Assembly: GCF_000981585.1 (NCBI RefSeq)
Contig: NZ_LN831776.1
Location: 7,557,903 to 7,621,902, forward strand
Direction of reading: 5' to 3'
DNA length: 64,000 nucleotides
DNA from: Paenibacillus riograndensis SBR5
GTDB lineage: Bacteria > Bacillota > Bacilli > Paenibacillales > Paenibacillaceae
Shown here: positions 9,144 to 16,416 of the stretch, piece after piece
Layout: the number at the start of each line of letters is the position of its first letter
Numbering within the stretch: position 1 is the first letter of the stretch
Translations under genes and position numbers: made by a program
Notes under the pieces: generated by a model
The model's database searches: none
Seen by the model: only the letters and a program-made list of their open reading frames with translations
What the model was told of the DNA's origin: nothing

Positions 9144-9643
9144 CTCGCGGAGACCCGGAGCGACCGGCGGTACGGTCAATGCGTGGTGCTGCGCGTATGG
9201 CGGCAGCACGAAGTCGCGGCAGAGGCGAGCCGCTCTGTGCGCGGCAACGCAGACAGGCGGCTCCTCCACTCCGCTTATTCCTTTTCCCTTTTCTTTCCTT
9301 GCAGTTACCCAGCCAAATTGGAGAGACATCTCTACGCTAACTGCACTTCCTGCAATTATTCGGAACAAACGAGCTCCAAAATGAGCAATAAGTGTATTTC
9401 GTACAATTATAGATCAGCTTTCCCCTCCAAATCGGCTTTTTCAAAGAAAATAACTGTACTGAATACAATTAAACTAGTAACTAAGAAGAAACCCTGCATT
9501 ATAGTTGTACGAAATACAACTCCCCCTGGCGCAACTGTCATTATGTAAAATCGCCCCCCTTTTTCGGGCGTCCAGGCGTTCAGGCGTTCGGGCGTCCAGG
9601 TGTTTCGGCATTTCTAAATACAATCGAAAGGCGGTGAAGGCGA
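9144..9643. other. Gene-free repeat-bearing stretch between LacI regulator and DinB
   Basis: The first 170 bp are GC-rich without a credible gene. From 9341 to 9519 lie four short hairpin motifs listed as a separate repeat. Around 9565-9604 a GC-rich 24-bp direct repeat beginning CGGGCGTCCAGG occurs about 1.7 times. The DinB SD region follows. I see no terminator with a clear T-run for the LacI gene. Confidence 0.6.
9341..9519. repeat. Four TGYA-hairpin motifs spaced 51, 62 and 51 bp
   Basis: Short inverted repeats TGCA-CTTCC-TGCA (motif start 9341), TGTA-TTTCG-TACA (9392), TGTA-CTGAA-TACA (9454) and TTGTA-CGAAA-TACAA (9505) each end in AATTA or AACT. Spacings between starts are 51, 62 and 51 bp. 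The sequence between motifs is not conserved. Confidence 0.8.
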
Positions 9644-10108
9644 ATGGTACAGACCACAATTTCGGGCCTGCAATCACTCTTGAAGGAGGTCCCTGCGGCG
9701 TTCATCTCTATTTCTCCTGAAGAAGTGGCAGCCCCACGTCCGGGAGGCAAATGGTCCAAGCTCCAGCTGCTTGGACATCTGTGTGACTCTGCTGTGAACA
9801 ATTTGTCGCGCTTCATCAAAGTGCAATACGAACCGCAGCCGCTGCGTCTTGCCCTTTATGACCAGAACGAGTGGATGGCCGCCCAGCAGCACGGCAGCGC
9901 CACCCAAGAGGAAGTATTAGCTCTCTGGGTCAGCCTTAACCAGGCTATCCTGCGGGTCATTTCCGGCCTCACTTCAGACCAGCTCCGGCTTCTCTTCCTG
10001 AAAGAGAGCGGCGAAACCGTGACCCTGCAATGGCTGATCGAAGATTATCTGGAGCACATGAAACATCATTTGGGGCAGATCTTCCCGGACGATTCCCGGA
10101 CGATATAG
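9644..10108 (+). CDS. DinB-family putative metalloprotein
   Basis: This 154-residue four-helix-bundle DinB/YfiT-like protein has KWSKLQLLGHLCDSAVNN with a metal-ligand His (about residue 45), a second helix GLTSDQLRLLF and the C-terminal LIEDYLEHMKHHLGQIF with the other conserved His residues (about 142-146). These three positions form the family's divalent metal site. Members include bacillithiol- or mycothiol-dependent transferases, but the substrate cannot be predicted. The gene stands alone between two repeat-bearing intergenic regions. Confidence 0.85.
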   Translation: MVQTTISGLQSLLKEVPAAFISISPEEVAAPRPGGKWSKLQLLGHLCDSAVNNLSRFIKVQYEPQPLRLALYDQNEWMAAQQHGSATQEEVLALWVSLNQAILRVISGLTSDQLRLLFLKESGETVTLQWLIEDYLEHMKHHLGQIFPDDSRTI

Positions 10109-10230
10109 ATTGAACTTGAAATCCGCAGTCTTCCATTTGGATAACAAAAGTGAATTTTTTTGCATACTGCATTTATTGCATTTGTTTGACTGCACTTCTT
10201 GCAATAGATATACATTCATGCCGCCCATTG

Positions 10231-10340
10231 GCGGCACTTCAGACGATGAAATCTCGGAGAAGGCCCTCAATTTGGCTTCACCAAATTCGAGGCTTCCATA
10301 ACAATGTCGTAAGAATCAGACATCGTTATTTCAGGATAGA
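10231..10340. repeat. Structured intergenic element, copy 1
   Basis: About 110 bp starting GCGGCACTTCAGACG and ending CATCGTTATTTCAGGATAGA. It contains two inverted repeats: AATTTGG (10269-10275) with CCAAATT (10281-10287), and ATAACAATGTC (10298-10308) with GACATCGTTAT (10319-10329, one mismatch). Copy 2 lies at 10524-10635. The stem sequences and flanks are conserved while the loop of the second hairpin differs. Confidence 0.85.
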
Positions 10341-10373
10341 TCACCTATTCATCTCTGTCGAATCGCCTTCTGC

Positions 10374-10499
10374 TGTATTTCGTGCAACAGATTTCCGGTT
10401 TTGGAGTCAAAAACAGCTTTTCCAGGAGATTCTAATGTACAGAGTGTAATAGATTGAGCTTTTCGGCCGATTTATGGGATATCTGCTGCAGAAACTGCA
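10374..10499. repeat. TGYA-hairpin motifs spaced 62 and 51 bp
   Basis: The motifs TGTA-TTTCG-TGCA (10374), TGTA-CAGAG-TGTA (10436, imperfect) and TGCA-GAAAC-TGCA (10487) repeat the 62/51 spacing seen at 9392-9505. The last is followed by ATAGATAT, as is the motif at 10191, and each of these two precedes a copy of the 110-bp element by 37-40 bp. Confidence 0.7.
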
Positions 10500-10523
10500 A
10501 TAGATATCCCATGGCGCTTTTTC

Positions 10524-10635
10524 GCGGCACTTCAGACGGTGAGATTTCGGAGAAGGAGTACCTCAATTCGGCTTTGCCAAATTCGAGGCTTCCATAACAA
10601 TGTACTCCGTTCGGACATCGTTATTTCAGGATAGA
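10524..10635. repeat. Structured intergenic element, copy 2
   Basis: This direct copy of the element at 10231-10340 runs from GCGGCACTTCAGACG to the CATCGTTATTTCAGGATAGA end. Its second hairpin keeps the ATAACAATGT/ACATCGTTAT arms but has a different loop (ACTCCGTTCGG in place of the copy-1 loop). Confidence 0.85.
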
Positions 10636-10763
10636 ATCAAGCTCAAATTATATAGTCTTACTGCAGCGGATGGCCGCAGTGAATATCCAGGCCCGGTCAG
10701 GGTTCGGCCGTACTTCCGCACTGTAGATCTCAGCGGCAGCTCCATGCCGTGGTTCTAAATGCA

Positions 10764-10804
10764 AGCACCCCGGCGCTCCCGCAATGCAGGAGGACCGGGG
10801 TGTT
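10764..10804 (-). terminator. Hairpin ending the phosphorylase operon
   Basis: GCACCCCGG (10765-10773) pairs with CCGGGGTGT (10795-10803), with an inner CTCC/GGAG stem. It lies just downstream of the stop codon of the minus-strand fusion gene. There is no good U-tract on the minus strand, so termination efficiency is uncertain. Confidence 0.55.
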
Positions 10805-10807
10805 GTC

Positions 10808-13800
10808 TTATTGCCGGATCAGCTCCAGCAGCTTCTCCACACTTAGCTCCGCGGCCCGGGGCAGCAGCAGATCGGCATCGCCCAGCTGCGCCGGGCTTCC
10901 GATGCCTACGGCCTTCATGCCCGCGGCCTTGATCGCGGCGATGCCCGCCGCCGCGTCCTCCACGCCGATGCAGTTGCCCGGCGTGACCCCAAGCAGCCCC
11001 GCCGCCTGCAGGAAAATCTCCGGATCGGGCTTGCCCTTCCGGAGACCAGCCGGATCGGCGATCGCCTGGAACCAATGGGCTGCGCCGAGACGCTCCAGAA
11101 TGACCGGAGCGTTCAGGCTCGCCGAGGCCAGCCCCACCAGGATTCCCCGCTCCCGCAGGGAATCCAGCAGCTCCGGGACCCCCGGCAGCAGGTCCGCCGG
11201 GGTGATGCGTCCGATCATTTCCCTGTAATGATCGTTCTTCTGCTCCGCCAGCCGCAGCTTCGCGGCTTCCGGGAGGCTCAGGCCGCTGTCCTCCAGCACG
11301 ATGTCCAGCGACTCCAGGCGGCTGACGCCCTTCAGCCGTTCATTCTTCTCCCGGCTGAAAGGCACGCCCAGCTCATCGGCCAGCGCCTGCCAGGCCAGAT
11401 AGTGATATTCGGCCGTGTCGGTGATCACGCCGTCCAGATCGAAGATCACCGCTTCCAGCCGCTTCGTCAGCGGAACCCGTATCGGCTCCTGCGGAGACAG
11501 GCGCAGCGTCTGCTCCTTGTGCCGGATCTCTAGCCCCTCCCCTTCAAGCAGCGTATATACAGCTGCCTCCCGGCCGACATAAATGTCCAGCAGCTGTCCG
11601 CTGTACGTAATTTTGAAGCGGTAGCTCTCCCACTGCTCCGGCAGCGCCGGGCTAAAGCACAGTTGTCCGTTATATTGGCGCATGCCGCCGAAGCCGTTCA
11701 CAATCGACATCCAGGAGCCTGCCATCGCGGCCATGTGCAGCCCGTCTTTGGCATTGCGGTTGATATCATCCAGATCCATCCGTACCGTCCGGTCGAAGTA
11801 GGCATAGGCTCCGGCCAAATCACCGATTTCGGCGGAGACAATACTGTGAATGCACGGCGACAGGGAAGAATCGTGAGTCGTCAGCGGCTCATAATACTGA
11901 TAATTACGGATTTTATCGGCCAGGCTGAATTGATCGCCGAGCAGGAACAAGGCCATGACCAGATCGGCCTGCTTCAGCACTTGGTGGCGGTAGATGACCA
12001 GCGGGTGATAGTGCAGCAGCAGCGGATATTTATCTGCCGGGGTCCGCCCGAAATCCCATTTCTGCTTGCTCAGGAACGTATCATCCTGCGCGTAAATGCC
12101 CAAAGCCTTGTCAAAAGGAATAAACATCTTCTCCGCAGCTTCCAGCCAGCCGTCTGCCTCCTCCGCACTTAGCCCCATCTCATGCTGCAGCCGTGCATAA
12201 TCACCGGGATATTCGCGGCGGAGCCAGTCCTCCGTCTCATAGGCATACAGAAGCTGATCCCGCACCATAAGGTTCGTATAGGCGTTATTGTTCACAATGG
12301 CCGTATATTCATCGGGCCCGGTTACGGCGTCAATACAGAAGGCTCCGCCGCGTGCCGGATTGTAATGGCCAAGGTCTGCCCAGAAGCGCGACGTTTCGAA
12401 CAGCATTTCCGCACCCTTGGCGGCGAGAAACTCCACGTCCCCGGTCGCCTGTACATACTGCTTGATGCCATAGGCAATATCGGCATTGATATGCGCCTGG
12501 GCCGTGCCTGCCGGAAAATAGGCCGAGTTCTCCGCACCGTCGATCGTGCGCCAGGGGTACAGCGCCCCCTTCTGCGACATGACCGCCGCCCGCTCCCGCG
12601 CTTTGCCGAGCGTGGCATAGCGGAACTCCAGCAGCGCCCGGCTGACTGCAGGCTGGGTGTAGGTAAAGAACGGCAGCATATACATTTCGGTATCCCAGAA
12701 ATAATGGCCCTCATACCCTTCACCGGTCAGGCCTTTGGCGCCGATATTCGTTACCCCGTCACGGCCGGCGGACTGCAGCAGCTGGAAAGCATTGAAGCGG
12801 ATTCCCTGCTGCAGCGCCGGGTCACCGGTAATCTCGACATCCGTATGACTCCAGAAAGTATCCAGGTAGGCCTGCTGTTCAGCGGCCAGCCCGGCAAAAC
12901 CGCATTTCCCCGCCATGTCCAGCACAGAGGCGCTCCGGCTAAGAAGCTCCGCTTCGTCATAATCCTTGGAGGTATGGTACGTAATATATTTGCTCAAAGT
13001 GACGCTCTCCCCGCTGCGGACGGCAGCGGCATAACACACCGAAACCCGTTCCCCTGTCCGTTCGCGGCTTATCTCACGCCCGGACTCCGCCTGCAGCTCA
13101 TGACCCATCGCTGTCACCAGCGCGAACCCTGTATGCCGCGTCCGCTGCTTCATCCATAAAAAGCCGCCGGCCCCCTCATCCCCAGTCTCCTCCAGCAGCA
13201 GGCTGGGCTCCGTACGGCCCGCCCCCAACCGGGGATCATCGCTGGCCTCTGGCCGGGCGATCTCCCCGTCCATGGCGGAATCCAGCTTCAACGTCCCGTC
13301 AAAATTCAGCGCCGTTACCCGGTATTCAATGGCGGCAAGATGCTTATGCTGCAGAGCAACCATCCGCCGGATCTGCAGGAGCACCCGGTGGCCCGCAGGC
13401 GATTCCCACTCCACCTCACGGTGGAGAATACCGCTTTTCATATCCAGCCTGCGCGCGTAGCGGTGTACCGTACCACTGTTCAGATGGAAGGCATGGCCTT
13501 CAACACTCAGCTTAATGATCCGGGCATCGGTCACATTCAGCATCGCCTGATTGCGGCCAGGATACCCGTACGCCCCTTCGGGATATACAATCGGCTCCGA
13601 ATCAAAGAAGCCATTCAGATAATTCCCGGCAACCGCAGTTCCCGCAAGGCCGTGATAGCCTTCCTCGAAATTGCCGCGCATGCCGATATATCCATTGCCC
13701 AGCGCGAACACGCTCTCGCTCCTCTGGTTATATTCATCCTGATAGTAGTCTTCGTCAAGACTCCATTCCCGGTAGGGATACAGCGCCGCCGGATGCTCAT

Positions 13801-13816
13801 AGGGCTTCATCTTCAT
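10808..13816 (-). CDS. Fusion of GH65 disaccharide phosphorylase and beta-phosphoglucomutase
   Basis: This single 1002-residue protein joins two consecutive catabolic steps. The N-terminal 770 or so residues are a GH65 inverting phosphorylase (maltose/kojibiose/trehalose group): WDTEMYMLPFF, the general acid Glu in TGPDEYTAIVNNNAY (Glu near 503), and the phosphate-binding HDSSLSPCIHS. Residues from about 787 are a complete HAD beta-phosphoglucomutase starting VIFDLDGVITDTAEYHY (nucleophile Asp near 793, acid Asp near 795), with SASLNAP and GKPDPEIF. The protein would turn a disaccharide plus Pi into glucose and beta-glucose-1-P, then glucose-6-P. It is last in the LacI-binding protein-permease operon and has a good AAGGAGA SD. 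Which disaccharide is used cannot be read from sequence alone; maltose or kojibiose are plausible. Confidence 0.92.
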   Translation of the reverse strand: MKMKPYEHPAALYPYREWSLDEDYYQDEYNQRSESVFALGNGYIGMRGNFEEGYHGLAGTAVAGNYLNGFFDSEPIVYPEGAYGYPGRNQAMLNVTDARIIKLSVEGHAFHLNSGTVHRYARRLDMKSGILHREVEWESPAGHRVLLQIRRMVALQHKHLAAIEYRVTALNFDGTLKLDSAMDGEIARPEASDDPRLGAGRTEPSLLLEETGDEGAGGFLWMKQRTRHTGFALVTAMGHELQAESGREISRERTGERVSVCYAAAVRSGESVTLSKYITYHTSKDYDEAELLSRSASVLDMAGKCGFAGLAAEQQAYLDTFWSHTDVEITGDPALQQGIRFNAFQLLQSAGRDGVTNIGAKGLTGEGYEGHYFWDTEMYMLPFFTYTQPAVSRALLEFRYATLGKARERAAVMSQKGALYPWRTIDGAENSAYFPAGTAQAHINADIAYGIKQYVQATGDVEFLAAKGAEMLFETSRFWADLGHYNPARGGAFCIDAVTGPDEYTAIVNNNAYTNLMVRDQLLYAYETEDWLRREYPGDYARLQHEMGLSAEEADGWLEAAEKMFIPFDKALGIYAQDDTFLSKQKWDFGRTPADKYPLLLHYHPLVIYRHQVLKQADLVMALFLLGDQFSLADKIRNYQYYEPLTTHDSSLSPCIHSIVSAEIGDLAGAYAYFDRTVRMDLDDINRNAKDGLHMAAMAGSWMSIVNGFGGMRQYNGQLCFSPALPEQWESYRFKITYSGQLLDIYVGREAAVYTLLEGEGLEIRHKEQTLRLSPQEPIRVPLTKRLEAVIFDLDGVITDTAEYHYLAWQALADELGVPFSREKNERLKGVSRLESLDIVLEDSGLSLPEAAKLRLAEQKNDHYREMIGRITPADLLPGVPELLDSLRERGILVGLASASLNAPVILERLGAAHWFQAIADPAGLRKGKPDPEIFLQAAGLLGVTPGNCIGVEDAAAGIAAIKAAGMKAVGIGSPAQLGDADLLLPRAAELSVEKLLELIRQ

Positions 13817-13936
13817 CGCTAAGTCTCCTTCTCATCGCGGACTTCTTCCGGACCGGCCCGCTTTAGCGGTCCAGACCTCCGCTTTATAGATTTGCCGCCG
13901 GAACCGGCATTGCCTGCGCACCAGTCCGGCCAACCG

Positions 13937-15028
13937 TCAACCCTTCACTGAACCGCCCATAAGCCCTCTGACGAAGTACTTTTGCAGCAGGAAAAAAATC
14001 GCCAGCGGCATCAGCATCGAAATAAAAGCCGCGGAGGTCAGCAAATGCCAGTCGTTGCCGCGTGAACCGACCAGGTCGGCGATCTTCATCGACATGACCT
14101 GCACCGAAGGCTGGTTGCCGATAAAAATCAGCGATACCAGATAATCATTCCACACCCAGAGGAACTGGAAGATCCCGATGGAGGCCAGGGCGGGTACAGA
14201 CAGCGGCAGAATCAGCCTGCTGAAGATCGTAAAATGGCTGGCTCCGTCAATAAAAGCTGATTCGAACAAATCCTTGGGCAGCTGGCTGATAAAGTTGTAC
14301 ATGAAGTAGGTGACCAGCGGCAGACCGAAGGCGGTATGCGCCAGCCAGATCCCCAGATAGCTTCCGTTCAGTCCAAGCGAAGTATAGTCCTTAAGCACAG
14401 GAATCAATGCGACTTGAATCGGGATCACGAGCATAGCGATAATGATAACGAACAGGGTTTTGCGGCCCGGGAACCGCAGCCAGGCGAAGGCATAAGCAGC
14501 AAAAGAGGCGATCAGCACCGGAATGACCGTAGCCGGGACCGCAATCGTCAGCGTATTCCAGAAGGCCTGGGACAGCCCCGTACCCTTTTGCACCGTTTCA
14601 CTGCCGTCAGCTTCCGTGAGTTTGTACTCTTTGCCGGACAACACATTATTGTAATTATCCATAGTGAAATCAGGAATTGTCTTCCAGCCTTGCTCCTGGA
14701 CATTAATCGTGCGCGCTCTGCGGTTCTCCCACATCAGACGGCTGTCGTCCACCTTCACGCCCGCCTTCAGCTGGTCGTCCGTGTAGGTCTGGCCGTTCAC
14801 CTCAATCGGCTGGCGCAGATCGGTATCCTTGGACAGCTGCAGCGTCTCGCCCTGCGTCCACTCCTGATGGGGGAATACCTTCCACCAGCCGGTCTGCAGA
14901 ATATCCGCTGCGGGACGGAACGAGGAAATAAAGAGGCCCAGCGTCGGGAGCAGCCAAATGAAGCAAATGACGCCCAGCACGAGATTGACGATGGTTTTGC
15001 TGCCTTTTCTTTTCTTTTTGCCGGCCAT
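13937..15028 (-). CDS. Sugar ABC transporter permease, MalG-like, with enlarged extracytoplasmic loop
   Basis: This is the second membrane subunit of a carbohydrate (CUT1) importer. The first helix is NLVLGVICFIWLLPTLGLF. The EAA loop reads ESAFIDGASHFTIFSRLILPLSVP (split here: it starts at about residue 250). The C-terminus ends KYFVRGLMGGSVKG, as in MalG relatives. Between helices 1 and 2 there is about 100 residues of hydrophilic sequence (WTQGETLQLSKDTDLRQP to FTMDNYNNVL), larger than in the 296-residue E. coli MalG, presumably facing the binding protein. The ATG directly follows the stop of the upstream permease, with GGGGGG as SD. No ATPase is in the operon, so a shared MsmX-type ATPase is expected. 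Confidence 0.92.
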   Translation of the reverse strand: MAGKKKRKGSKTIVNLVLGVICFIWLLPTLGLFISSFRPAADILQTGWWKVFPHQEWTQGETLQLSKDTDLRQPIEVNGQTYTDDQLKAGVKVDDSRLMWENRRARTINVQEQGWKTIPDFTMDNYNNVLSGKEYKLTEADGSETVQKGTGLSQAFWNTLTIAVPATVIPVLIASFAAYAFAWLRFPGRKTLFVIIIAMLVIPIQVALIPVLKDYTSLGLNGSYLGIWLAHTAFGLPLVTYFMYNFISQLPKDLFESAFIDGASHFTIFSRLILPLSVPALASIGIFQFLWVWNDYLVSLIFIGNQPSVQVMSMKIADLVGSRGNDWHLLTSAAFISMLMPLAIFFLLQKYFVRGLMGGSVKG

Positions 15029-16144
15029 TTAGAATCCCCCCTGCTTGCGGAACTGCCGCAGATTAATAAGAATTACAGGCAAGACGGCGATCAGGAGCAC
15101 AATAGCCAGCGTTGAACCGTACCCGAAATTGCGGTACATAAAGAACTGCCGGTAAAACTGTGTCGCTACCACTTCTGTATCGTATTGACCTCCTGTCATT
15201 ACCATGACAACGTCAAATATTTTCAATGTAAAGACAATAATAGTGGTTGTAACCGTCAGAATCGTTGCAGAAATGAACGGAATCATAATGCCGAAGAAAA
15301 TTTTCACCTCACCTGCACCATCCACACGCGCGGCCTCCAGAATATCGTCGGGAACCCCTTTGATCGCTGCGGAGAAGATCACCATTGCAAACCCTGTCTG
15401 CATCCAGATCAGAATCACAATGAGAAAAAAGTTATTCCAGGGCTGCAGCATACTCGTCCAAGCCTGCGGTTCGCCGCCAAAATAGGTCACGATCGCATTC
15501 AGCAGTCCGATTTGCTCGTCGCCCGGCTGATAATAATAGACAAACTTCCAAATTACCCCTGCGGCTACAAAAGAGATGGCCATGGGCATGAAGATGATCG
15601 ACTTGGCGATTTTTTCGTAGCTGCTGCGGTCGGCCAGAATGGCGATAAGCAGCCCGAAGCTGACACAGGCCAGCGTTCCGATGAATACCCATAGCAGATT
15701 GTTGCGCAGTGCGGTCGCCATAAGGTGATCGCTGAAGATCGCGGCATAGTTGCTGAGTCCGACGAACTTCTCCGAGGAAGCATTAAAAAAGCTCAGGTAC
15801 AGCGTCCGCAGCGCCGGCAGCACCAGCAGCCAGCCCAGAATGATTACCGCCGGCCCGATAAAAATATACGGAAGCACCTTCCTGCGGATATGGTCAGGAT
15901 ACTGCTCCACCGCCCAGGTCAGCGTATAATAAATCAGATACACGCCAAGGACGCCCCACAATACGGCAAGAACCGCAGTCAGCAGCGGGTTCAGCGTAGA
16001 ATCCCGGAAAAACATGAAAATCAGGCCATTGATCACGATATTGGCAAGCAGAACCCCAAGGGACAGGAGCACCGCCTTGATACTGATGGACTGTTTCACT
16101 TGTGCACCGGGGTCACTGGATTTCGGCTTCATTTGTGCAACCAT
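15029..16144 (-). CDS. Sugar ABC transporter permease, MalF-like
   Basis: This is the first membrane subunit of the same importer, 371 residues. Several hydrophobic helices are visible (AVLLSLGVLLANIVINGLIF, LPYIFIGPAVIILGWLLVLP), and the EAA loop is LEAARVDGAGEVKIFFGIMIPF. The frame is open to 16240, but the ATG at 16144 has a perfect AGGAGGA SD 6 nt upstream, so the extra 32 residues are rejected. It is separated from the binding-protein gene by a terminator hairpin and a repeat element, which probably lowers permease expression relative to the binding protein. Confidence 0.92.
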   Translation of the reverse strand: MVAQMKPKSSDPGAQVKQSISIKAVLLSLGVLLANIVINGLIFMFFRDSTLNPLLTAVLAVLWGVLGVYLIYYTLTWAVEQYPDHIRRKVLPYIFIGPAVIILGWLLVLPALRTLYLSFFNASSEKFVGLSNYAAIFSDHLMATALRNNLLWVFIGTLACVSFGLLIAILADRSSYEKIAKSIIFMPMAISFVAAGVIWKFVYYYQPGDEQIGLLNAIVTYFGGEPQAWTSMLQPWNNFFLIVILIWMQTGFAMVIFSAAIKGVPDDILEAARVDGAGEVKIFFGIMIPFISATILTVTTTIIVFTLKIFDVVMVMTGGQYDTEVVATQFYRQFFMYRNFGYGSTLAIVLLIAVLPVILINLRQFRKQGGF

Positions 16145-16160
16145 ATTGGCTCCTCCTAAA

Positions 16161-16312
16161 AGCTTTGTGAGCTTAAGCATCCTCCGAACCGCTTCGTACA
16201 AAGCTGGCGTCGGAAGCATGGGCTTAAGTTTTGTACGCAAAACCTTTTTTTCGTACGCATACGCTTAGGTTTTGCGCAGCAAAACCCTTCGTAAGCCTTG
16301 CAAACCGTCCAT
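16161..16312. repeat. Palindrome-rich intergenic element between permease and binding-protein genes
   Basis: This element contains the perfect hairpin GGTTTTGC-GCA-GCAAAACC (16268-16286), a second related one GTTTTG-TACG-CAAAAC (16228-16243), and repeated short words (TCGTACGCAT, CTTCGTA, GCTTAAG/GCTTAGG). It has no coding potential. Its sequence differs from the 51-bp families. It may act as an mRNA stability element in the operon or as a dispersed genomic repeat. Confidence 0.7.
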
Positions 16313-16340
16313 TCGGGCAGCCAGCGCGCCTTTGACAGGC

Positions 16341-16384
16341 AAAAAGCGGGACAGGCTGTACTCGCTGCTCACTGCCCCGCTTTT
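16341..16384 (-). terminator. Intra-operon terminator/attenuator after the binding-protein gene
   Basis: On the minus strand AAAAGCGGGGCAG pairs with CTGTCCCGCTTTT (one mismatch), and the 3' arm ends in a T-rich run. It lies 33 bp after the binding-protein stop and before the permeases. This is the usual arrangement that gives excess binding protein over membrane subunits. Confidence 0.8.
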
Positions 16385-16416
16385 AGATGAATCTTATGAC
16401 TTAAGAAAGTCCAAGC

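Larger units (their letters stand above)
10109..10763. other. Gene-free repeat region downstream of DinB
   Basis: About 650 bp without a credible gene. It holds two copies of a roughly 110-bp structured element (10231-10340 and 10524-10635) and TGYA-hairpin motifs at 10168, 10191, 10374, 10436 and 10487. Open frames here are short and run through the repeats. It ends at the terminator hairpin of the minus-strand phosphorylase operon. Confidence 0.7.

Noticed and set aside
16145..16240. N-terminal extension of the MalF-like permease
   Set aside because: The extension runs through a palindrome-rich repeat, whereas ATG 16144 has a perfect AGGAGGA site.
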